Below, one piece after another: positions 34,271 through 42,025 of a stretch of DNA of 64,000 bases. The notes below the pieces were generated by a model. The model saw only the letters and a list, made by a program, of their open reading frames with translations. It was not told the DNA's origin and did no database searches. A program made the translations under genes and the position numbers. How positions within the stretch are numbered: position 1 is the first letter of the stretch; each line of letters starts with the position of its first letter. Location of the stretch: the NCBI GenBank assembly GCA_044222225.1, contig JBGANR010000001.1, positions 246,173 through 310,172 on the forward strand, given 5' to 3'. This DNA comes from JBGANR01 sp044222225. GTDB taxonomy: Bacteria; Actinomycetota; Actinomycetes; Mycobacteriales; Mycobacteriaceae.

Positions 34271-34390
34271 CTAGATGTTGTCGTTCCGACGGCCGGGGAA
34301 CGGGCCCGTGATGACGCCGTAGGAGTCCGAGGCGAGCCGCATCAGCAGCGTGAACTTGGCGAAACGTCGGGTGTCGGAAGCGGTGGCCAT
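34271..34390 (-). CDS. Micro-ORF 3 of a tandem trio (39 residues)
   Basis: Encodes MATASDTRRFAKFTLLMRLA followed by SDSYGVITGPFPGRRNDNI. The ATG is 8 nt after AAGGA. The block TLLMRLASDSYGVIT matches ALLHLASDSYRLLT in micro-ORF 1, which argues that both are real genes. There is no signal peptide, no cysteine and no clear membrane helix; the central block could form a short amphipathic helix. It is the last gene before a strong terminator. I recognise no family and give no function. Confidence 0.6.
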   Translation of the reverse strand: MATASDTRRFAKFTLLMRLASDSYGVITGPFPGRRNDNI

Positions 34391-34427
34391 GTGTGGTCCT
34401 TTCGAGTGTGTCTGTGTGGTCTGGGTG

Positions 34428-34601
34428 TCAGCGGGCGCTGTTCGCGCGTTCGGTGGCGAGCTTTCGCCGCGGCAACGAGCGGTACGTGACGAAGCCGAGC
34501 AACGTCGAGGCGCGCCGCTTCAGGCGGTGGGAGAACGGGGGGTGGAACGGCGCGCCGTTCTCCATGACGGAGAAGGGCGGGATGGACGCATTCTGGTACA
34601 T
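34428..34601 (-). CDS. Micro-ORF 2 of a tandem trio (57 residues)
   Basis: Starts MYQNASIPPFSVMENG behind AAAAAGGAC, 37 bp before micro-ORF 3. Its C-terminal half (LKRRASTLLGFVTYRSLPRR) is strongly basic. The STLLGFVTYRSL part aligns loosely with the SALLHLASDSYRLL block of micro-ORF 1, two residues shorter. The N-terminal half is Pro/Phe-rich. The same ribosome-binding-site pattern, similar spacing and shared motif suggest it arose with its neighbours by duplication. Function unknown. Confidence 0.55.
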   Translation of the reverse strand: MYQNASIPPFSVMENGAPFHPPFSHRLKRRASTLLGFVTYRSLPRRKLATERANSAR

Positions 34602-34643
34602 GAGATGTCCTTTTTCTGTCGTGGTTCGTGTCGTCGGGTGCGC

Positions 34644-34781
34644 TCAGGCGCCGCGGCCGACCCGCTGCCGCAGTGCAGCGGTGAGCAGCCGGTAGGAATC
34701 GGAGGCGAGGTGCAGCAGCGCCGACGACGAGTACGTCACGGTGTCGTTCTTGGTCGCGAGGGGGGCGGGGCTCGGATACAT
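34644..34781 (-). CDS. Micro-ORF 1 of a tandem trio (45 residues)
   Basis: Encodes MYPSPAPLATKNDTVTYSSS, then ALLHLASDSYRLLTAALRQR and VGRGA. AGAAGGAC lies 7 nt before the ATG, and an inverted repeat (34801-34828) lies 20-47 nt upstream. It shares LASDSY with micro-ORF 3 and the MY start with micro-ORF 2. First of three genes in the same direction separated by 37-42 bp. The basic C-terminus and short hydrophobic core would suit a membrane-associated or secreted peptide, but no leader or processing site is evident. No modifying enzyme is adjacent. Function unknown. Confidence 0.6.
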   Translation of the reverse strand: MYPSPAPLATKNDTVTYSSSALLHLASDSYRLLTAALRQRVGRGA

Positions 34782-35109
34782 GGTGTGTCCTTCTCTCCAG
34801 GCAGTCGTATGTCGTGGCGACCGACTGCGTTGGCGCGTCGCCATCCTGTTCAACGGCGCTCTAAGGAGATGGATTCCGCTGTGGCGCAAGGGATTCCGGT
34901 GTTCTCACTCACCGCTGTCCGCGCGGTGAGTGCAGCGTCACAGGAGATCGGAGTCGATGCGGTGGGCCGGATCGAACGGTCGGCCGAGTGTGAACTCGGA
35001 CACGGCGCCGTGCCGTAAGCCTTGACGCCTGTGGCTACCGTCGGAAGGAACGTCGGGGATCCGCGCTCTTCGGCCCGGCGGGCGCCGGAGACGAACTCTA
35101 GACGGCCCG
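34782..35109. other. Leader and intergenic region upstream of the micro-ORFs
   Basis: 328 bp between micro-ORF 1 and the dacB stop. It contains the inverted repeat at 34801-34828. A plus-strand reading frame of 49 codons begins at 34869 directly against AAGGAG, with no usable ribosome-binding-site spacing, and is not accepted. No confident promoter was found. Confidence 0.5.
34801..34828. promoter_or_regulatory. Nested inverted repeat upstream of the micro-ORFs
   Basis: GCAGTCG (34801-34807) and CGACTGC (34822-34828) form a perfect 7-bp repeat enclosing a second one, GTCG-TGG-CGAC (34811-34821). It may be an operator or an RNA hairpin in the leader of micro-ORF 1. Confidence 0.5.
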
Positions 35110-36372
35110 TCAGTGCCGGCCGCGACGACGGGACGCCGCCCAGATGGCCGCTCCGCCCGCGGCGAGCACGACGGCGCCGCCCAACAGGCCCCACGGCAGG
35201 ATCGAGCTGCGGTCATCGGAGCCGGAGCGTTCCGGGGCCGGCTGCCCGAGCTGGGTGTGCGACGCCTTCACCTCGGGGTCGGGGTCGAGGAGCTTGCCGA
35301 GGCCGGTCTCGCGATTGTTGGCGAAGCCGTAGTCGAGCATGCGCGCGGCCTGATCCCAGTACGTGTTCCCCTCGACGCCGACGCCGAACATCTGCGTGAT
35401 GACGATGCGCTTGCCGTCCCGCTCGGCGGCGCCGACATAGGTCTTGAGCGCGTCGTCGGTGAAGCCGGTCTTGCCGCCGGGGTAGAGCTGCAGGAGCTTG
35501 TTCTGCGCCGCCATGACATAGCCGGGGTGCGGCTTGTCGCCGGGGACGTCCGTGCGGGCGGGGTAGCCGGGGAACGGCGCCTCGAGCAGATGGTCGAGCT
35601 CGCCGAACAACGGCAGCGACATGGCGTGCCGGAAGATCAGCGCGAGGTCGTACGGCGATGTCGACATGCCCGCGGCGTCGAGGCCGGACGGGGACGCGGC
35701 GCGGGTGTCCTTGGCGCCGAGCTTGGCGGCGAGGTCGTTCATCTTCGCGAGTGTCGCGTCGATGCCGCCGAGGGTCCGGGCGAGCGCGTTGGCGGTGTCG
35801 TTGCCGGAGACGAGCAGCAGGCCCGTGAGCAGCTCGCGCACGGTGTACTTGCCGCCCGGGCCCATGCCGGCCGAATCGCCCTCCATCGCGGCGTCGTTGT
35901 CCGTGCCCTCGACGACGAGGTTCGGGTCCAGGTTCTCGATCGCCACGCAGGCGAGCAGCACCTTGATCGTCGACGCTGGCCGGTAGCGCCCGTGCGGATC
36001 CTTGGCCGCGAGCACCTGGCCCGAGTCGAGGTCGGCGATGAGCCAGCCGGCGGACGTCAGACCCTGCGGCGCGGCGGGCGCCCCGGGCATCGTCAGAACG
36101 CCGCAGCCACCGAGGCCGTCACCGCCGAGGGGCGTGGCGGGTACGGGCAGCGACGTCGGTGTGCTCGACCCGGGCGCGACGGTCTCCGAGGTGTCGACGG
36201 CCGGCGGCGTGCCGGTCTTGTGCGGGCAGTGGTCGGTGACCAGCGCGGGCGGCGCCTGCGGGGCCGTCGGCTCCGGGTCGGCGGCCGCGGGTGCAGCCAG
36301 CGGGACGAGAGCGATCGCCGCTGCGATCAGCGTTCTCGCGAAGCGACGCGACGGGTGATGCACCCGTCGCAC
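35110..36372 (-). CDS. dacB: D-alanyl-D-alanine carboxypeptidase (PBP5-like), membrane-anchored
   Basis: Product of 420 residues. A signal peptide (cleavage likely after APAAA) precedes a Pro/Thr-rich segment with three cysteines. The penicillin-binding domain has STIK as the SxxK nucleophile, SGN in LVSGNDTANALA and KTG in GGKTGFT. A C-terminal membrane helix (GLLGGAVVLAAGGAAIWA) and basic tail anchor it outside the membrane. It trims the terminal D-Ala of peptidoglycan stem peptides. In mycobacteria the dacB1 homologue also lies in the sdh neighbourhood. GTG start. Separated from sdhB by a terminator. Confidence 0.94.
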   Translation of the reverse strand: MRRVHHPSRRFARTLIAAAIALVPLAAPAAADPEPTAPQAPPALVTDHCPHKTGTPPAVDTSETVAPGSSTPTSLPVPATPLGGDGLGGCGVLTMPGAPAAPQGLTSAGWLIADLDSGQVLAAKDPHGRYRPASTIKVLLACVAIENLDPNLVVEGTDNDAAMEGDSAGMGPGGKYTVRELLTGLLLVSGNDTANALARTLGGIDATLAKMNDLAAKLGAKDTRAASPSGLDAAGMSTSPYDLALIFRHAMSLPLFGELDHLLEAPFPGYPARTDVPGDKPHPGYVMAAQNKLLQLYPGGKTGFTDDALKTYVGAAERDGKRIVITQMFGVGVEGNTYWDQAARMLDYGFANNRETGLGKLLDPDPEVKASHTQLGQPAPERSGSDDRSSILPWGLLGGAVVLAAGGAAIWAASRRRGRH

Positions 36373-36434
36373 CTTACGCGATGCGTCGTCGCGGACGTCC
36401 CATCGGAGAGGTGCGTCGGTCGATCAGCGGATAT

Positions 36435-36470
36435 GACGACGCCCCATCCGATTGCGGACGGGGCGTCGTC
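36435..36470. terminator. Terminator of the sdhCDAB operon
   Basis: GACGACGCCCC pairs perfectly with GGGGCGTCGTC, with an inner TCCG/CGGA extension. It lies 22 bp after the sdhB stop on the minus strand. Confidence 0.8.
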
Positions 36471-36491
36471 GGTCTGCGTGGCGTCGATCGG

Positions 36492-37274
36492 TCAGCGCGA
36501 GAACATGAGCGCGCGCTTGACCTCCTGGATCGCCTGCGTCACCTTGATGCCGCGCGGGCACGCGTCGGTGCAGTTGAAGGTCGTGCGGCAGCGCCACACG
36601 CCCTCCTCGTCGTTGAGGATGTCGAGGCGGTCGACGGCGGCCTCGTCGCGGCTGTCGAAGATGAACCGGTGCGCGTTGACGATCGCGGCGGGACCGAAAT
36701 AGCTGCCGTCGTTCCAGAACACCGGGCAGCTCGTCGTGCAGCACGCGCAGAGGATGCACTTGGTGGTGTCGTCGAACCGGGCGCGATCGTGCTGGCTCTG
36801 GATCCGCTCGCGGGTCGGCTCGTTGCCGGAGGTGACGAGGAACGGCTTGATCGCACGGTAGGCGTCGAAGAACGGCTCCATGTCGACGATCAGGTCCTTC
36901 TCCACGGGCAGGCCGCGGATGGGCTCGACGGTGATCGTGATGGGCTTGCCGTCTTTCGGGAGCATGTCCTTCATGAGCAGCTTGCAGGCCAGGCGGTTGA
37001 CGCCGTTGATCCGCATCGCGTCCGAGCCGCAGACGCCGTGCGCACAGGAGCGCCGGAACGTCAGCGTGCCGTCGAGGTAACCCTTCACATAGAGCAGCAG
37101 GTTGAGCAGCCGATCCGTCGGCAGCGCCGGGACGTTGAAGCTGTCCCAGCCGGCGGCGTCCGGATTCTCGGGGTTGAAGCGACGGATCTTGAGCGTGACG
37201 ATCGTCGCGCCCTCCGGCACGGGCGGCAGCGGGGGCTCGGCCGTGGCGGGACGGTCGGTGGTCGGTGCGCTCAT
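36492..37274 (-). CDS. sdhB: Succinate dehydrogenase iron-sulfur subunit
   Basis: Product of 260 residues carrying electrons from the flavoprotein to the membrane subunits. Cysteines for the 2Fe-2S cluster are in SCAHGVCGSDAMRING and NRLAC. The 4Fe-4S and 3Fe-4S ligands are in CILCACCTTSCPVFW and CRTTFNCTDACPRGI. The ATG overlaps the sdhA stop by one base (TGATG). Last gene of the operon, followed by a strong hairpin. Confidence 0.97.
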   Translation of the reverse strand: MSAPTTDRPATAEPPLPPVPEGATIVTLKIRRFNPENPDAAGWDSFNVPALPTDRLLNLLLYVKGYLDGTLTFRRSCAHGVCGSDAMRINGVNRLACKLLMKDMLPKDGKPITITVEPIRGLPVEKDLIVDMEPFFDAYRAIKPFLVTSGNEPTRERIQSQHDRARFDDTTKCILCACCTTSCPVFWNDGSYFGPAAIVNAHRFIFDSRDEAAVDRLDILNDEEGVWRCRTTFNCTDACPRGIKVTQAIQEVKRALMFSR

Positions 37275-39025
37275 CAGTACTTACGCTCCATCGGCTCGTA
37301 GCGGGTCTGGACCACGGGCTTGTAACCGAGCTCGATGTCGCTGATCAGTTCGGTGCCCTGCTTGTAGGCCATCGTGTGCTGCATGAAGTTGGCGTCGTCG
37401 CGGTCGGGGTAGTCCTCGCGCGCGTGGCCGCCGCGGGACTCCTTGCGATTGAGGGCGCCGACGACGGTCACCTCGGCCATCTCGAGGAGGAAGCCGAGCT
37501 CGATCGCCTCCAGTAGATCCGAGTTGTAGCGCTTGCCCTTGTCCTGGATCCGGATGTGGTTGTAGCGCTCCTTGAGGGCCCGGACGTCGGCCAGGGCCTG
37601 GGTCAGGGTCTCCTCGGTGCGGAAGACGGACGCGTTGTTGTCCATCGACTGCTGCAACTCGGTGCGGATGTCGGCGACGCGCTCGGCGCCGTGCTCGGTC
37701 AGCACGCTGTCGAGCCAGCTCTCCACCATCGCGGCGGGCGCCTCCGGCAGCTCGACGAAGCCCGTCGAGGTGGCGTACTCGGCGGCGGCGATGCCGGCGC
37801 GGCGTCCGAAGACGTTGATGTCGAGCAGCGAGTTGGTGCCCAGCCGGTTGGCGCCGTGCACCGACACGCAGGCGCACTCGCCCGCGGCGTAGAGGCCCTT
37901 GACGATCTCGTTGTTGTTGCGCAGCACCTCGCCCTTGATGTTGGTCGGGATGCCGCCCATGACGTAATGGCACGTCGGGTAGACGGGGACGTACTCGGTG
38001 ACGGGGTCGACGCCGAGGTAGGTCCGCGCGAACTCGGTGATGTCCGGGAGCTTCTCGTTGAGGACGTCCTCGCCGAGGTGCGTCACGTCGATGTAGACGT
38101 AGTCCTTGTTCGGTCCCGCGCCGCGTCCCTCCAGCACCTCGAGCACCATCGAGCGGGCGACGATGTCACGCGGTGCGAGGTCCTTGATGGTGGGGGCGTA
38201 GCGCTCCATGAAGCGTTCGCCGTCGACGTTGCGAAGGATGCCGCCCTCGCCGCGGACCGCCTCGGAGATGAGGATGCCCAGGCCCGCGAGGCCCGTCGGA
38301 TGGAACTGGTGGAACTCCATGTCCTCCAGCGGCAGGCCCTTGCGGAAGACGATGCCCATGCCGTCGCCGGTCAGGGTGTGCGCGTTGGACGTCGTCTTGT
38401 ACATGCGACCCGAGCCGCCAGTCGCGAAGACGATCGACTTGGCGTGGAACACGTGCAGCTCGCCCGTCGCCAGCTCGTAGGCGACGATGCCGGTGGCGAC
38501 GGGGCCGTCCTCGGTCTCGGTGAGGCAGAGGTCGAGCGCGTAGAACTCGTTGAAGAACTCGACGTCGTGCTTGACGCAGTTCTGATACAGCGTCTGCAGG
38601 ATCATGTGACCGGTGCGGTCGGCGGCGTAGCAGGCGCGACGCACCGGGCTCTTGCCGTGGTCGCGGGTGTGCCCGCCGAAGCGGCGCTGGTCGATCTTGC
38701 CTTCGGGCGTCCGGTTGAACGGCAGGCCCATCTTCTCCAGGTCGAGAACGGCGTCGATGGCCTCTTTGGCCATGATCTCGACGGCGTCCTGGTCGGCGAG
38801 GTAGTCGCCGCCCTTGACCGTGTCGAAGGTGTGCCACTCCCAGTTGTCCTCCTCGACGTTGGCGAGGGCCGCACACATGCCGCCCTGCGCTGCGCCGGTG
38901 TGGCTGCGCGTCGGGTACAGCTTGGTGAGGACGGCCGTGCGAGCGCGTGGCGCTGACTCGATCGCGGCCCGCATCCCGGCGCCGCCGGCGCCGACGATGA
39001 CCACGTCGTAACGGTGTTCCTGCAT
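37274..39025 (-). CDS. sdhA: Succinate dehydrogenase flavoprotein subunit
   Basis: Product of 583 residues oxidising succinate to fumarate at the cytosolic face. VVIVGAGGAGMRAAIES binds FAD. SHTGAAQGGM holds the His that carries the covalent flavin. GGHTRDHGKSPVRRACYAAD is the conserved substrate-binding region, and GANRLGTNSLLDINVFGRRA the C-terminal FAD signature. The length and motif order match the aerobic SdhA group. An 80-bp gap with sdhD is the largest inside the operon, but no separate promoter is evident. Confidence 0.98.
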   Translation of the reverse strand: MQEHRYDVVIVGAGGAGMRAAIESAPRARTAVLTKLYPTRSHTGAAQGGMCAALANVEEDNWEWHTFDTVKGGDYLADQDAVEIMAKEAIDAVLDLEKMGLPFNRTPEGKIDQRRFGGHTRDHGKSPVRRACYAADRTGHMILQTLYQNCVKHDVEFFNEFYALDLCLTETEDGPVATGIVAYELATGELHVFHAKSIVFATGGSGRMYKTTSNAHTLTGDGMGIVFRKGLPLEDMEFHQFHPTGLAGLGILISEAVRGEGGILRNVDGERFMERYAPTIKDLAPRDIVARSMVLEVLEGRGAGPNKDYVYIDVTHLGEDVLNEKLPDITEFARTYLGVDPVTEYVPVYPTCHYVMGGIPTNIKGEVLRNNNEIVKGLYAAGECACVSVHGANRLGTNSLLDINVFGRRAGIAAAEYATSTGFVELPEAPAAMVESWLDSVLTEHGAERVADIRTELQQSMDNNASVFRTEETLTQALADVRALKERYNHIRIQDKGKRYNSDLLEAIELGFLLEMAEVTVVGALNRKESRGGHAREDYPDRDDANFMQHTMAYKQGTELISDIELGYKPVVQTRYEPMERKY

Positions 39026-39104
39026 TGCTTTCGTCTTCGCTTCCTACCCGGGGGCTGCCGGGCTGATCGGGTCGGGCACCTACCGGTGCGCGCTGCTCGC
39101 TTGG

Positions 39105-39563
39105 CTACTGAGCCACGCTGTTGACGTCGAAGGTGAGGATGACGTAGGTGCCGAGCACGATGACGAGGAGCATCGACACGCCCAGCAGGGTGTTGAGCCA
39201 GAACCGGGTGGAGTCCTTGCGGGCGTAGTCGGAGATGACCGTGCGGACGCCGTTGCCGCCGTGCAGCTGGGCGAGCCACAGCATGGTCAGGTCCCACACC
39301 TGCCAGAACGGCTGCCGCCAGCGATCGGCGACGAAGGACGCGTCGATGCGGTGCACGCCGCCGTCCCACGCCAGCATGATGAACATGTGCCCGATGGTGA
39401 GCACGATGAGCGCCAGACCCGAGAAGCGCATGAAGAGCCAGGCGTTCTTCTCGAAATTGCCGCCCTTGGGGCGACGCGGAGAGCGCGGGTTGTCCAGGCT
39501 GGCCGGCCGGTCGTAGTCGGTGCCGATCGTCTTGGCGATCTTGGGTTCGTTGGTGGTGGTCAT
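39105..39563 (-). CDS. sdhD: Succinate dehydrogenase membrane anchor subunit
   Basis: Product of 152 residues with three hydrophobic helices (about 42-62, 88-105 and 120-142 by eye). The segment FSGLALIVLTIGHMFIML includes a His suited to haem or quinone binding. A soluble N-terminus (SLDNPRSPRRPKG) precedes the helices. The ATG at 39563 follows AGGAG. It assembles with SdhC in the cytoplasmic membrane to pass electrons to menaquinone. Confidence 0.92.
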   Translation of the reverse strand: MTTTNEPKIAKTIGTDYDRPASLDNPRSPRRPKGGNFEKNAWLFMRFSGLALIVLTIGHMFIMLAWDGGVHRIDASFVADRWRQPFWQVWDLTMLWLAQLHGGNGVRTVISDYARKDSTRFWLNTLLGVSMLLVIVLGTYVILTFDVNSVAQ

Positions 39564-39633
39564 GACGCCGGGACTCCTAGTCGTACGAAACGGCGGGGTC
39601 GCAGACCTGGCGACCACGGGCTCGGTGAAAACA

Positions 39634-40041
39634 TCAGATGTGCTCGAGCAGGATCATGCCGAGGCGGACGACGGCGGCGCCGAGCACGACGATCCAGATC
39701 GCCAGCACGGCCCAGAGCATCTGGCGCTGGTAGCGCGGCCCCTTGCCCCAGAAGTCGACGAGGATGATCCGCAGGCCGTTGAACGCGTGGAACAGGAGAG
39801 CCCCGACCAGCGCCATCTCCATGAGACCGATGAGCGGCGTCTTGTAGGTCTCGATGATCTCCGAATACTTGTTCGGATCGACGCGGATGACCGCGGTGTC
39901 GAGGACGTGGACGAAGAGGAAGAAGAAGATCGTCACGCCGGTGATGCGGTGCAGGACCCAGGACCACATGCCGGGATCGCCGCGGTACAGGGAGTACTTG
40001 CGTTCCCGCGCTCGCGCGGGCTCTGTCGCGGTGCTGCTCAT
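39634..40041 (-). CDS. sdhC: Succinate dehydrogenase cytochrome b556 subunit
   Basis: Product of 135 residues with three membrane helices. WSWVLHRITGVTIFFFLFVH is the family signature with two helix histidines; a further His occurs in LLFHAFNGLRIIL. First gene of sdhCDAB. Its leader contains a diverged element A copy (40066-40091) and GGAGG upstream of the ATG. Confidence 0.94.
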   Translation of the reverse strand: MSSTATEPARARERKYSLYRGDPGMWSWVLHRITGVTIFFFLFVHVLDTAVIRVDPNKYSEIIETYKTPLIGLMEMALVGALLFHAFNGLRIILVDFWGKGPRYQRQMLWAVLAIWIVVLGAAVVRLGMILLEHI

Positions 40042-40285
40042 CGGTGAGACGGCCTCCTACACGGGCGGAAGATGGAGCTTGCGGAAATCGGCGTAGGTCG
40101 GAGTGGGACCGGGATCGGCATACGTCGACCCACAGGTGAACTCTAAACCTATGGTGATTCGGTAGCGGAAACGAGTCCGTTCTCATCCACCCGCGACTCT
40201 AATTAGATGAGGGTTACCTTACTAATTTTCGGTAACGACGATCGGAGCCTCGCCGGCGGGCGGCGACGGACGGGCAGGAGGCGCG
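40042..40285. promoter_or_regulatory. Divergent promoter region of sdhC and cdd
   Basis: 244 bp containing the regulatory sequences of both operons. An AT-rich stretch at 40200-40230 holds GGTTACCTTACTAATTTTCG, which on the other strand reads like a shortened DtxR/IdeR iron box (AAGGTAACC). The match is poor enough that I treat iron control only as a possibility. Element A copy 4 lies in the sdhC leader. Confidence 0.4.
40066..40091 (+). repeat. Dispersed element A, copy 4 (diverged, sdhC leader)
   Basis: GATGGAGCTTGCGGAAATCG agrees with the coding copies except for single-base insertions on each side of the core. It lies 25-50 bp upstream of the sdhC ATG and is in antisense orientation to that gene. 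Confidence 0.65.
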
Positions 40286-40690
40286 ATGGCGCAGGTAGTG
40301 GACTGGAAAGCGCTCCGCGACGGCGCCGTCGGGGCGATGGGGAAGGCGTATGCGCCGTACTCGCGATTCCCGGTCGGTGCGGCGGCCTTAGTCGATGACG
40401 GCCGAATTATCTCGGGTTGCAATGTGGAGAACGTCTCATACGGTCTCGGCGTCTGCGCAGAGGTGACGCTCGCCGGTCAACTCCGGCTGACCGGCGGCGG
40501 CCGACTGATCGCGTTCGCCTGCGTCGACTCCCGGGGCGAGCCGCTCATGCCGTGCGGACGTTGCCGGCAGGTACTGCGCGAGCACGGGGGCGGTTCGATG
40601 CTCGTCGATCACCCCGACGGGCCGAAGACGATCGACGAGTTGTTGCCGTTCTCGTTCGGTCCGGACGATCTGGAGGCGGGACGGGTATGA
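40286..40690 (+). CDS. cdd: Cytidine deaminase
   Basis: Product of 134 residues, the homotetrameric type. SGCNVENVSYGLGVCAEV has the zinc-binding Cys and catalytic Glu; MPCGRCRQVL supplies the other two zinc cysteines. It deaminates cytidine and deoxycytidine for salvage. It overlaps deoA by 4 nt (ATGA), and add follows, giving a nucleoside-salvage operon that in mycobacteria also lies next to sdhC. Confidence 0.97.
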   Translation: MAQVVDWKALRDGAVGAMGKAYAPYSRFPVGAAALVDDGRIISGCNVENVSYGLGVCAEVTLAGQLRLTGGGRLIAFACVDSRGEPLMPCGRCRQVLREHGGGSMLVDHPDGPKTIDELLPFSFGPDDLEAGRV

Positions 40691-41988
40691 CGCATCACGA
40701 CATGGTGTCGGTCATCATCGCGAAGCGGGACGGCGGCGAGCTGTCCGATTCGCAGATCGACTGGGTGGTCGCGGAATACGCGGCCGGCCGGATCGGCGAC
40801 GAACAGATGGCGGCGCTCGCGATGGCGATCGTCCTGCGGGGGATGGAGCGCCGGGAGATCGCGCGGTGGACGGCGGCGATGATCGCCTCGGGGTCGACGC
40901 TCGACCTGTCGGGGATCGCGCGGGACGGCCGCCGGTTGGCCACCGTCGACAAGCATTCGACGGGCGGCGTCGGGGACAAGATCTCGCTGCCGCTGGCCCC
41001 GCTCGTCGCCTCGTACGGGGTGGCGGTGCCGCAGCTGTCCGGGCGCGGACTGGGGCATACGGGCGGCACGCTCGACAAGCTCGAAGCGATCCCGGGGTGG
41101 AGCCCGGACCTGTCGGTGGAACAGCTGCGCGGGCAGCTCGCCGAGGTCGGCGCGGCGATCTGTGCCGCGACCGGGGAGTTCGTGCCCGCGGACAAGCGGC
41201 TCTACGCGCTGCGTGACGTCACCGGCACGGTGCAGTCGCGGGCGCTCATCGCGAGTTCGATCATGAGCAAGAAGATCGCGTCCGGGGCGTCGGCGCTCGT
41301 GCTCGACGTCAAGGTCGGCGCGGGGGCGTTCATGAAGGACGAGGCGCAGGCCCGGGCGCTCGCCGAGACGATGGTCGAGCTGGGCACGGACTCCGGGATG
41401 GCGACCGTCGCGCTGCTCACGGCGATGGACGCGCCGCTCGGCTACACGGCGGGCAACGCCGTCGAGGTCGCCGAGGCGCTGGAGGTGCTCGCCGGCGGCG
41501 GGCCGGCCGATGTCGCCGAACTCACCGTCGCGTTGGCGCGCGAGATGCTCGGGCTCGCCGGCGTCACCGATGCCGAGGACCCCGCGGACAGGTTGGCGCG
41601 CGGCGGCGCGATGGACACCTGGCGCGCGATGATCGCCGCGCAGGGCGGCGACCCCGAGGCGGCGTTGCCGCAGGCGCGTGAGTCGCAGACGATCGTCGCC
41701 GAGGCCGACGGCGTCCTGGCCGGGCTCGACGCGATGGCCGTCGGGATCGCCGCGTGGCGCCTGGGCGCCGGTCGCGAGCGCCCGGGGGATCCGGTTCAGG
41801 CGGGGGCCGGCGTCCGCTGGCACGCCAAGCCGGGTGACCGCGTGACGTCCGGGCGGCCGCTGTTCACGATGTACACGGACACGCCCGAGCGGTTCGCGGC
41901 CGGCGCCGAAGCGCTCGCGGGGGCGGCGACGATCGCGGACGCCGCGCCGCAGCCGAAGGGGGTCGTGCTGGGTCGGGTCGCCCGGTAG
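40687..41988 (+). CDS. deoA: Thymidine phosphorylase
   Basis: Product of 433 residues. It splits thymidine into thymine and deoxyribose-1-phosphate. Diagnostic stretches are VDKHSTGGVGDKISLPLAPL (phosphate binding), SGRGLGHTGGTLDKLEAIPG and RALIASSIMSKKIASGA (substrate site Arg, Ser and Lys). A C-terminal pyrimidine-nucleoside phosphorylase domain ends the protein. The ATG at 40687 overlaps the cdd stop; the longer frame upstream lies inside cdd. Confidence 0.97.
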   Translation: MTHHDMVSVIIAKRDGGELSDSQIDWVVAEYAAGRIGDEQMAALAMAIVLRGMERREIARWTAAMIASGSTLDLSGIARDGRRLATVDKHSTGGVGDKISLPLAPLVASYGVAVPQLSGRGLGHTGGTLDKLEAIPGWSPDLSVEQLRGQLAEVGAAICAATGEFVPADKRLYALRDVTGTVQSRALIASSIMSKKIASGASALVLDVKVGAGAFMKDEAQARALAETMVELGTDSGMATVALLTAMDAPLGYTAGNAVEVAEALEVLAGGGPADVAELTVALAREMLGLAGVTDAEDPADRLARGGAMDTWRAMIAAQGGDPEAALPQARESQTIVAEADGVLAGLDAMAVGIAAWRLGAGRERPGDPVQAGAGVRWHAKPGDRVTSGRPLFTMYTDTPERFAAGAEALAGAATIADAAPQPKGVVLGRVAR

Positions 41989-42025
41989 CCGCGGCCGGCC
42001 GGCGGGCGCGCGATACCGTCGTCGG

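Noticed and set aside
34869..35018. Plus-strand ORF of 49 codons beside an AAGGAG sequence
   Set aside because: The AAGGAG abuts the ATG with no spacing, the peptide has no resemblance to the nearby micro-ORFs, and the frame is part of a longer open frame antisense to micro-ORF 1.
40207..40230. Possible DtxR/IdeR iron box between sdhC and cdd
   Set aside because: AAGGTAACC resembles half of the consensus, but the full 19-bp pattern needs two deletions to align, so I did not list it as a separate site.
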